Source: Gongronella butleri (taxonomy: Eukaryota; Mucoromycota; Mucoromycetes; Mucorales; Cunninghamellaceae). Taken from it: 64,000 nt of DNA. This document shows, in pieces, positions 38,130 to 47,605 of the stretch; positions within the stretch are counted from its first letter, which is position 1; each line of letters starts with the position of its first letter. The notes below the pieces were generated by a model that did no database searches, was not told where the DNA came from, and saw only the letters and a list, made by a program, of their open reading frames with translations. The position numbers and the translations under genes are program-made. The DNA is taken from contig JAIWZP010000017.1 in the NCBI GenBank assembly GCA_025201375.1, positions 186,001 to 250,000 of the forward strand. The letters run 5' to 3'.

Positions 38130-40134
38130 ATGTCTACTCCCCCAAAAGGTACACTGACGCGCTGCATAATCGACGAGGCTCAAAAGAAAAAGAAAAAGAG
38201 ACCGAGGACTACGCGAAAGTGTGCAAAACGCTCGAAATGGCCTGTTTTTGTGTTTTCTTTTGCGTGTTTGCGTCCTGATCTCGAATTTGCGTGACTGATA
38301 CGCTCCTCTTTGTAGCTGAAACGCTTACACTCAAGCTGGACGATCTGAAGATCGACAACAAGGGTAAGCGAGCCGTGGCTTTTGCCTCTTTTTTTTCATG
38401 CGTTGCTCATCTTTTGCTTGTGTTTGCACGTTCTCCCTTAGCGCCATCATCCAAGGCACCCGAGGAACCCAAGGAAGAGCCCAAGGAGGAGCCCAAGGAG
38501 GAGCCCAAGGCCGAGGAAAATGAGGAAGAGGCCAAAGCCGCCGAAGGCAAGTCAATTGCGCAAAAAATGCAGCCATTGGTGTTGACACGGCTTTTATTTT
38601 ACAGAGGACAACTTGATTCAAAGCACCCACACCGTCCAAGTCAAGCTGGCCGACCAGCAGCGCGATCCCAATTCGCCCCTTTACTCGATCAAATCCTTTG
38701 ACGACTTGGGCCTGTAATGCCAGAAATGCATGGAAAAGACGACGTGTCGCTCAATTTTTTATATTCTTGACAGGTCCCCAGATTTGCTCAAGGGTGTCTA
38801 CGCCATGAAATTCAACAAGCCTTCCAAGATTCAGGAGCGCGCGCTGCCTCTTTTGTTAGAAAATCCGTAAGAACAAGCCAATTTTTTTTTTGTAAAAGCG
38901 AGGCATTGATGGCCGTCTCCTCGCTTTATTTCTTTGATAGTCCTCAGAACATGATCGGCCAGTCGCAAAGTGGCACGGGCAAGACGGCTGCCTTCGTCTT
39001 GACAATGCTGAGCCGCGTGGACCGCTCGGTGCAGGCGCCGCAGGCGATTTGTCTTGCGCCGTCGCGTGAATTGGCGCGCCAGATCATGGATGTCGTTGAG
39101 ATGATGGGCAAATACACGGGCATCACGAACAGCATTGTTGTCAAGGACTCGTGGTCCAGAGATCGCGCCATCACGGGGCAGGTCGTCGTCGGCACCCCCG
39201 GCTCCGTCTACGACGTCATGCGCCGCAAATTGCTCGCCGTCAAGAGCATCCAAGTCTTTGTCCTCGACGAAGCCGACAACATGCTTGACCAAAATGGCCT
39301 TGGCGATCAGACGTTCCGCATCCAAGCGTAAGATTTTTATGCCTCTTTTTTTTTTTTTTTTTTCTACAAAATCGACTCATTTTGATTTTTGAATAGTATG
39401 ATGCCCAAGACGACGCAAAACGTCCTGTTTTCCGCCACGTTCCCCGACCACGTGCGCCGCTTTGCCGAGCGATTCGCGCGCAATGCCAACGAAATCACCC
39501 TGCAGCGCGAAGAATTGAGCGTCGACAGCATCAAGCAATTCTACGTCGACTGCGACTCGGAGCAACACAAGTACGAAGTCCTGGTCAACCTTTATGATCT
39601 CCTCACTGTCAGCCAGAGCATCATTTTCTGCAGGGTATGGCCAAAAAAAAAAAAAAAAAGAGAACAGGCAAGAAAACTCATCTTTTTTTCACAATTTTTG
39701 TCCTCTAGCAACGTAACACGGCCGATAAAATTGCGCAGCGCATGACGGAGCAGGGTCACGCAGTCGTGGCACTGCACGGGCAAATGTCGCCCGAGGAGCG
39801 CGACAGGGTCATGGATGACTTTAGAAGAGGCGAATTCAAGGTGCTGATCACCACCAACGTGATTGCGCGCGGCATCGACATCATGCAGGTGTCCCTCGTC
39901 ATCAATTACGATTTGCCCCTCGATAGGTACGGTGCCCCCGACTTTGAGGCCTACCTTCACCGTATTGGACGTACCGGTCGCTTTGGCCGCACCGGCGTCA
40001 GCATCAATTTTGTCCACAACAAGGACACTTGGGAAAAGATGAGCGAGATCGAGAAGCACTTCAAGAGGGCCATTGACCCTATACCAACGGACGATTGGGA
40101 AAAGGTCGAGCAGCAACTCAAAAAGGTGCTTTAA
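38130..40134 (+). CDS. DBP5: DEAD-box ATP-dependent RNA helicase Dbp5
   Basis: mRNA export helicase that remodels mRNPs at the cytoplasmic face of the nuclear pore with Gle1/IP6. Eight exons: 38130-38148, 38316-38363, 38442-38546, 38605-38713, 38774-38866, 38941-39327, 39397-39634, 39709-40134; 1425 nt, 474 aa. The N-terminal extension has three [16 protein letters not shown] repeats before [14 protein letters not shown]. Helicase motifs: [16 protein letters not shown] (Q), SQSGTGKT (I), APSRELA (Ia), [10 protein letters not shown] (II), FSATFPD (III), IIFCR (IV), [10 protein letters not shown] (V), [11 protein letters not shown] (VI). The end is EQQLKKVL. Intron 3 uses a GC donor (GCAAGT) with AG acceptor; only that junction keeps the frame into DNLIQS. 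The spacing and motif set match Dbp5/DDX19 rather than eIF4A. Confidence 0.94.
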
Positions 40135-40567
40135 ATCAACCCATTCTTCTGTTTCTTTTTTCTTTTTTTTTTTTTTTTACGCCTTCACTGTATTTTCGCA
40201 CTCTTGAGTGCCCTCCTCTTTTTTTCTCCCCCCCCCACCCACCCAATGGATAGAGAAACTTGTTTGTCCTTTATTCTCCCCCTTGCCCCTGCTCTCCCAC
40301 TTCACAAAATCATTGTTTTGACTTTTAAATAAAAAATTCATGAAACACCCACCGGGTTGTTTGCAAATGGACAAGATGAATTCACATGGCACAGTGCTCC
40401 CTTGTGCGCTTGCGGCGAAAAAAGGCAGTTGGGCGGAGATCAAGCGATGATAATGGGCAGGGTCACGCAAAACAATTGCCCTCGCCCGCTTTTACATTTT
40501 TGTCTCTGATCGCTCCTGCTGAAACCTTTTTCTTTTCTTCCAACTATTTTTTTTTCTTTTCTGTATT
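40135..40567. other. Short spacer, Dbp5 3' / HAD gene 5'
   Basis: No gene seen. T-rich runs at 40160-40180 and a C run near 40230. Both genes are on the plus strand. Confidence 0.7.
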
Positions 40568-41821
40568 ATGGCGCAGGCCACTCGATTGAACGCTTCAAAA
40601 ATACGCCTCATCACCTTTGACGCTTACAATACCTTGTTCAAGCCGCGAGGCAGCCTTTCTGGTCAATACGTAAGCTGAAAGCGACGCTTTTGTAACCCCC
40701 AACACAGCTTGCTCACCCGGTTTCACGGGGGCGCAGGCACACGAGGCTGCCAAGGTCGGACTCAACATCAGTCCAGAGGCGGTGTCCAAGCATTTTGGCA
40801 TTGCATACCGTGAACAGGTGCTGCGTGCGCCCATGTATGGCGTGCACCAAGGCATGGCGTCACAAGATTGGTGGGCAGAGGTAAAAAAAATACCAGGGCA
40901 GCAAATCCCGGTACAAAAGCCGATCTTCATGCATTTGCTCACTTAATTTTTTTTTTTTTTTTTTGTGCGTTTAGCTTGTATACAACACTTTTGCCGGCGC
41001 TGGTGTGGACAAAAAAGGTAAGACAAAATTCTTGTGCGCACTGATGATGAGAGCCAGGGGACACCACGGGGCTCAATTCGTTCCCATAGAACTCGACGGG
41101 CAGTTCCCCAAGTTGTTTGCCGCCCTGTTTGCACGCTTCGAGTCCACCGAGGGCTACAGCGTGTTCCCGGACGTCATTTACACGCTAAAGGACTTGCAGC
41201 GCCGAGGATTCAGGATGGGCGTCATTAGCAATTGCGACGAACGGCTAGGTAAATGCATAAAATTCAGCAATTGGCTCAAATTGTCACCTAACCCATTTCA
41301 TTTTGCGTAGAAATCATTATGAAAAACCTCAAGCTGCATGCATACTTTGACTTTATCCTGCCCAGCTGCATCGCTGGATTCGAGAAGCCGGACCATCGCA
41401 TCTTTGACCGAGCACTCGAACTGGTCAAGCATATGGCCATTGACCCTAGCGAGGTGCTGCACGTTGGCGATGATTTTGAAAGGTTAGTAGCGACTTTTTT
41501 CTTCTTTTATGGCGTGAACTCACGCCATCTTCCTATTTTTTAACTAGGGACTATGTCGGCGCGCTGCAAGCGGGATGGAACGCGGTTCTGCTAAAGCGCA
41601 TCAAGCTGTCGTACGAGGACTCACATCCACCTGACGCCACACCTGACGCCATCACCGGCCGCCCCAAGAGCATCATGTCCATGAAAGACTTGTACCCAAT
41701 GGCCTGCATCATGCAGCCCCTGACCGACCCCACGATTGCTTCCGACCCCACGCCTACAACTTCCCTTTGCCGGACAGAATCGCACCCACCGCAGACCGCA
41801 GTTTGTAGCGCTTCCAATTGA
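40568..41821 (+). CDS. HAD-superfamily hydrolase, HDHD3/dehalogenase-like
   Basis: Predicted haloacid-dehalogenase-fold hydrolase of unknown substrate. Six exons: 40568-40669, 40737-40880, 40975-41017, 41090-41248, 41311-41482, 41548-41821; 894 nt, 297 aa. Motif I is FDAYNTLF: the nucleophile Asp is present but the usual second Asp at +2 is Tyr, as in 2-haloacid dehalogenases (DAYGTL) rather than in phosphatases (DxDxT). The cap follows (GLNISPEAVSKHFGIAYR, MASQDWWAE). Motif II is GVISNCDERL, motif III Lys is in AGFEKPDHRIF, motif IV is VGDDFERDYVGALQAGW. The last ~60 residues are a Thr/Pro/Cys-rich tail not seen in typical homologues. The substituted +2 residue makes phosphatase activity doubtful. 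Confidence 0.85.
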
Positions 41822-43370
41822 ATCCATTTTCGCCATGTACACATCCAATTTGTTTCCTTTTTCTGCTTTCTCTCTTACTTTCTTGATTAAGCCCCTTGCC
41901 CTCTAAATAGCCATTATTTTACCCCCCCTTCGTCTTCAGTTTTCCATCGCGTCTTTTATTTTCTCTCATGTGTATCATATGCAAAAAATCAATTAAAAGA
42001 ATCTGTGTACGTATCACCAAAAAACACGGATTTTAGGAATATTTATCTGGAGTCATCTTTTCTTCATTTGGCCGTGGATTGCTGCGGTTTTGTGCGAGGT
42101 CTGAAAAAAAGTGGATGAGCCGGAATATGATACAGTATAGTAAGATACGACCCAGTGGACCTCTGATCTGGTTTTCTATGTTACTGTATGCAGGAAAGGG
42201 ACGCGCTGAAATAGCTTGCTTGCGAATCCTTAATTTTCGTAGTGCAATGACTCTGAGGTCTGAGAAGTGAGAAGAACTCGCATTTTCAATTTTGGTTTTG
42301 CAGAAATTACAGTATCATACAGTACTGTACAGTATGCTTGATTTGACTCTGCCTGCCTGTCCACCAGAAGACCAGATACTGTACGTACAGTATCATGTTC
42401 ACAAATTAAAAAAATAGCCAGCGTTTCAGCAAGAAGTGCCCGAGAAAATCACAAAAGCACAATTTTTTATTCATTTTTGGATTTTGCACACAAATACAGT
42501 AAAACGCTTGATCCATCCATTCACGCTTCAATAATCTCAGTGGACAGAAACCGTCGCATGCTCTCATTTCAATGCCTGAAGCAGCGCGTTATCATACGTA
42601 CAGTACGTACTGTACACGACGGCACAAAACGTATACGGTACATTTACCATTTAAACAAGAAACAACAAAAAAACGTGTTTTTCTTCTTCAGACTTCCCAG
42701 CCTGCTGTGCCTCCAGAAATTTTTTTACAGCCTACTTTGCCGCCAATGAAAATCGCGTCACGGCACAAACTACAGCAGCCCAGTGCTGCTCGCGACGTGT
42801 CCGCCCAATTTTTTTGAGCTTGCAACTTCCAAAAATCTTCATTTTGTTCTATTTTGCGCTTATCTTGCCAACTGCATGGTCAACCCCGCCAAATAATAGC
42901 CGCATCGCAATCAGCGCAAAATTTGCAACAAAAAACTTAAACCCCCAAAGCGATACGACCAGCCAATTTTATTTGAAAAATCCAGGGGACACTCAGGGGT
43001 CATTCAGGGGTCACATATTTCAATCTCAGATATGCCAAATTTGGTAAATTTCAAACTCCGAGTGATCAATGCATCCCAAACAGGTAACTCCGAAGATTTG
43101 CTAGTGGCAGACAAAATGGCAGGTCGCTCGAATTTAAGAAAAACTCCCAAAGAGTGACGCATGAACAGCGATCGACCGAGAAAAGTGTCTACTTTGGTGC
43201 GAATTTTTTTGCAAAAATTTAAGGTTTGGCACTTCAAAATTAAGTTGCGTGGATTGCATGGATTTTTTTATTTTTTATTTTTTTACGTACTGTATTTTGC
43301 ATATTTTTGTGTGCTGAATTAAAGCAGGCGCAAGCGGGTGTTGTTGCGTTTTTTTCTAGAGGGCACGGTA
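41822..43370. other. AT-rich spacer full of TGTAC/GTAC palindromes
   Basis: No gene seen. The left part is the HAD gene 3' flank. From 42130 on, CAGTA/TACTG/GTAC words recur: for example TACAGTACTGTACAGTATG at 42315-42333, TACTGTACGTACAGTATC at 42375-42392 and ACGTACAGTACGTACTGTAC at 42596-42615. ORFs are short. Confidence 0.65.
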
Positions 43371-44773
43371 CTGTACCGTACCCTAACAAAAAAGTTGTCG
43401 CAAAACTCCGCAGCGCTGCTTTTTTTTCTGAGACCCACCGAATAGATTTTACTGCTGAGGTCGCGCAAGTGATGGAAATACCCCTGTTTTTGGAACATGG
43501 TTTATTTGAATGACACTGAAAAGGCACAAGTTGACGTTTTACAGTACTTCGCAACGGTCACCACGCTCAGGACATTGCCGATCAGTTTGGCGTGTCGCGC
43601 AGAACGATTGAACGCGTAAAAAAAAGAATTCGACAAACTGGCACGTACAGTACGAGATAAAAAAAGGGTCTGGGCGCCCTAAAAAAAGTCACAGAACGAG
43701 ACTTGACGCGTATTGGCCGCTTTATGAGGGCCAACCGGCGAGCCCCTCTCGGCGAGATCAGGGTCAATGTAGCTGATCATGTTCATGAGGGCACGATCAG
43801 AAGGGCTCTGCATGCACAGGACTACAACAAGAAGGCCTGTGTGCCTCGAAAAAACCCTACCTGAAGCCTCAACACGTAAGAGCGCGACTCGCTTTTGCTA
43901 GGGAACACCTTAACTGGACGGTCGACCAGTGGAAAAAGGTGTTTTTTACGGACGAGACAACGTTTGAGTTGGACGAGTCCAGCAGACGCGAATTGGTCTG
44001 GCACCGGCCCCACGAGGTCTACGATCCAAGCTGTATCCAGCCCACTTTCAAGAGTGGACGTTCTAGCCAGATGGTCTGGGGTGCCATTGGCTACGATTTG
44101 AAGTCTCCTTTAGGCTTTTTTGAAAAATCAGGGCCAAACCAGCGCCGCACGCACTCCAAAGGCGAGGATTTCGTCACTACGGTGTACGACAACACGCTCC
44201 GCCCTATTTTGGACGCAAAAGAAGCCTGGGACTATGTCATTATTATGCAAGATGGTGCTCCCGTACATCGCAGTCTAGTGGCCAAAGATTGGATTGCGGA
44301 ACACAATCTGACAACAATGGTATGGCCGGCGCAGTCGCCCGATTTGAACCCGATCGAGAATCTGTGGTCTCAACTCATTCAAACGGCGCGTCGGCGCCAA
44401 GTTCAAGCCAGGGATGACGATTGACGAATTTCGTCCCGTTATTCGGTCAACTTGGGATGAGTTCCAGCCATCGGAATGGAACAAGTTGATCTTGTCAATG
44501 CCTGAGAGGATGAGAGCGGTGGTCAGTGCAAAAGGAGGCACGACGCGTTGGTGACGCGTCTCCACTCGATATATTTTTAACCCTGGCACCATTTTTTTTT
44601 AAATTTATACATTAAAGGGCTTTTATCTTAAACATCATGCGTATGAAGTTTGAAAGCATTAGCTCCATTATCGAGCGATGAAGAAATTGTACGAGCAAGT
44701 ACAGTAAAAGAAAAAAAAGAAAAAAAGCTGGAGCGGAGTTTTGTGACAACTTTTTTGTTAGGGTACGGTACTG
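43371..44773 (+). mobile_element. Tc1/mariner element, defective, complete ends
   Basis: DNA transposon of about 1.4 kb. Terminal inverted repeats of 41 bases at 43371-43411 and 44733-44773 match at 39 of 41 positions (ends CTGTACCGTACCC / CAGTACCGTACCC; inner TTGTCRCAAAACTCCGC). They are flanked by TA at 43369-43370 and 44774-44775, the expected target duplication. The transposase inside is broken (see pseudogene). The two TIRs differ, so insertion is not very recent, yet the ends remain recognisable and could respond to an intact transposase elsewhere. Confidence 0.88.
43535..44554 (+). pseudogene. Tc1/mariner transposase with DDE domain, several frameshifts
   Basis: Reading fragments in order: N-terminal helix-turn-helix (HHAQDIADQFGVSRRTIERV), a stop just after TYSTR, a basic GSGRPKK hook, then TERDLTRIGRFMRANRR, a frame change after VPRK, then VRARLAFAREHLNW into the catalytic core. 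Core signature residues are present: FFTDETTF (D1), IIMQDGAP (D2), WPAQSPDLNPIENLW (E of DD34E). A last shift near 44380 leads to PGMTIDEFRPVIRSTWDEF and a stop at 44554. At least two shifts sit in A runs (near 43681 and 43849). No intact protein is encoded. The catalytic triad is kept, so decay seems recent or caused by homopolymer slippage. Confidence 0.85.
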
Positions 44774-44775
44774 TA

Positions 44776-46140
44776 CAACCATTCTTGTTTTTGGCGTTCA
44801 GATTATTGAAATGGTTAAATTTCGTGAAATTGGCGATTACGGTACCTCGATACTGTACTGTACTGTACAACAGTAACAACTTGATCAATCACCGGTTATT
44901 TCAATCTTACGTATTCTGAAAAAAGAGACGCAAATCGCTCATTTATGTAGCATAAGTTCGCGGAGATTGAAGCTTGATTTTATTACCGCGAAATAATTTT
45001 TGAAAAACGCGCCACAACAGTATGTAGTAGCCAAATTTTCAGCAATGTCAAGTTTCTCGATCGCCGAACCAGCTGATTGGTATCGGGGGTTTTAAATTTT
45101 TCTGAAAAGAGTGGAGCCAATTATATAGGTGGGAAAGTTTCGTGGCCTTGCGACGAGTCTTTGGTGGTGAAGTGATTTTTTTTCGAATTTTGGAAAAAAT
45201 AAAGTTACTGTATGATATGATACTTGTTGGTCAATCAGGTCAAAATGCAGCTGGAGGGGCCCCCGTGCATTGTGCTGCGCCAGTGGCATTCACCCGCCGG
45301 AAAGAAAATATCAAAATCGCTTTTCATATTTTTCGCCAGCCACGTACAGATGAATTGCTTTCTTTTTTCGCGTTTTCGTTGTTTCTCCGTGTGATCTACC
45401 ATGTGTGTATGATGGCAGAATTCTGGGGACACATTTTTAAAAATTGGTTTTGGTGGCTCGTCACAGCAGCTCACAGACCAACGAACCTAGAGGGCGATTT
45501 TTGATATTTTAATATGTTGGTATCGTTTTGAAACGTTGGCGCTGAATTGAGCAGGCCAGTACCCACAGGGTTTCCTCAACGCTGATCTCGCTTTTTTTTT
45601 TTTTTTGGCCAGGGCAAATTGGCAATAAGTGGATTGCTTTGGCGGGTGCGCTGAAGAGTCGCTTTATTTCTGACGCCTCTCAGACGTGGATCAATGCAAA
45701 ATTGGAACACGTGAAGCCAACTGGAGACGTGGCGGAAATGAATAGCCTCGTTTGCCCAAAAAAAAAAAAGTGGGGCGCGTGAATTGGCGTAGTGTTTTTT
45801 GGTTTGTTGTGCCGGGTAAATCTTTACAAAGGGCTTTACAAATGCAAGCGTGCATGGTGAAGGGTGTTTTAGCAAGGAATCGTGTGAACTAGATTGGGTG
45901 TTCCCTTTTTTTGTTACTGGATGGGACGCGGGGAAATCGCAGGAAATCAGACTCAGGGGGACGGGGCGGCCGGCAATTCCGTTGACACACAATTGCCGCT
46001 TACCGGTGGGCCATTACCCCAGATTGAGCGTCCATAAAAATGCCACGCATTTCTGCTGACTCGTCGCTTTCACGTTTTTGCATTTCTTTCTCCCTTTTTT
46101 TTTTTTTCTAGTTCACATACACACATACACTTCTTTCACT
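44776..46140. other. AT-rich spacer right of the mariner element
   Basis: No convincing gene. TACTGTACTGTACTGTACAA at 44851-44870 continues the palindrome-rich texture. An open plus-strand frame at 45142-45504 lacks an ATG start and has no recognisable family. The right end is the 5' flank of the reductase gene, with T-rich tracts at 45591-45606 and 46097-46108. Confidence 0.55.
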
Positions 46141-47211
46141 ATGGCCGCCTGCCCTGACACGACTGCTATTTTCAAGGACAATATCTTTGCCGGCAAGGTT
46201 TTGCTGTGCAGCGGCGGCGGATCGGGTATCTGCCGCACCATGACCGAGTCTATTGTGCGCCACGGCGCAAAGGCGGTTATTGTCAGCCGCTCGTAAGTGC
46301 CTCGCGCGGCCCTTTTGGTCTCACAATGGCCTTGTGGCGGGCCAATGATGGGGCTTATCAAGTTACATTGGTCGCGCTATTGGGTGTCAAAGTCGTGTTT
46401 CTCATTGTGTCTTTTTTTTTTTTTATTGCGCGCGTGTAGCCTGGACAAGCTGGAAAAGGCAGCGGCTGAGATCCGTGCCGCGACGGGCGGCGAATGCATG
46501 TAAGATGTGTACAATTGGGGCGAAGGACGCATATTTTTCAATTGGGCATGGCAATGATTTGAGACGCGTGAGCGGTGCCTTTGGAAAAATGACATCGTGT
46601 TTCCTGTGCTGACCTTTTTTTTTTTTTTTTTTTTTGTCGTTTATGATTTTAGTGCTGTTGCTGCGGACGTGCGCAATCCTGATCAAGTTGAAAATGCAGT
46701 TGCCAAGGCGATTGAGGCGTTTGGGCGTATTGATTTCTTGATCAACGGTGCTGCGGGCAACTTTTTGGCGCCTTTCCAGAACCTTTCTTACAATGCGTAC
46801 CGCACGGTGATTGAGATTGACCAGATGGGCACGTTCAATTTGACCAAGGCGGCGTCGGAGCACATCAAAAAGGCCAAGGGATGCATCATCAACATCACGG
46901 CCACGCTGTCGTATACGGGTATGCCCTTCCAGGCGCATGCCGGCTCGGCCAAGGCCGCCATTGACGCGCTCACCAAGCATTGGGCCGTCGAATTGGGCCC
47001 GCACGGCGTCCGCGTGAATGGCATTGCGCCCGGCCCTGTCGCCGATACGGAGGGCATGCAGCGCCTGGGCAAGTTGCGCGGCCCCAATGACAATTTGGAC
47101 GCGCGCATCCCGCTGGGCCGCCAGGGCGCCACCATGGACATTGCTCAAGCAGGCGTCTTTTTGCTCTCGGATAGCGCCGCTTGGATCACCGGCGTCACTC
47201 TCGTCGTCGAT

Positions 47212-47245
<34 letters not shown>

Positions 47246-47367
47246 AAAAATCATGAAATTATCGTTTATATTCATTTTTTTCCCCAAACATAGGCGGTGC
47301 ATGGATGAACGCGGGCTACTCTAACTACCCCGAGTCCGTGCTGAACCCTCCCAAGTCTCGCATTTAA
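46141..47367 (+). CDS. SPS19: Peroxisomal-type 2,4-dienoyl-CoA reductase (short-chain dehydrogenase)
   Basis: NADPH-dependent reductase for beta-oxidation of unsaturated fatty acids. Exons 46141-46292, 46440-46499, 46653-47212, 47294-47367; 846 nt, 281 aa. Nucleotide-binding motif GGGSGICRTMTE, then INGAAGNFLAPFQNLS. The active-site region reads ATLSYTGMPFQAHAGSAKAAIDALTKHWAVELG: it matches DECR/SPS19 enzymes, which use the Lys but do not show the ordinary SDR Tyr-x3-Lys spacing. NGIAPGPVADTEGM follows. The C-terminus is KSRI; Ser-Arg-Ile is a plausible PTS1 variant, supporting peroxisomal location. The intron before exon 4 begins with a 25-base A run right after GT. Converges with SIN1. Confidence 0.92.
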
Positions 47368-47605
47368 GTAATTGTAGCTTCATCTTGTACATTGTACAAA
47401 AAAAAAAAAAAAGCCTCGTCTTGTACTTTTATCTTTTGGTCAATGCACCTACAGCAAATAAATATCTTGTCTGATCTCGCTAACGAAAAAAAAAAGAGAG
47501 AGACAAAATGACACGCACACAAAGATTTTATTTACAAAGAGTGTGGACAAAATGTACAAAGGCAAAGGAATAAGCGGGAAAAAAAGAGGTCAAAATTGAA
47601 TTTGC

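Noticed and set aside
39592..40116. 174-aa minus ORF opposite Dbp5 exon 8
   Set aside because: Antisense shadow of the helicase exons, reading through an intron.
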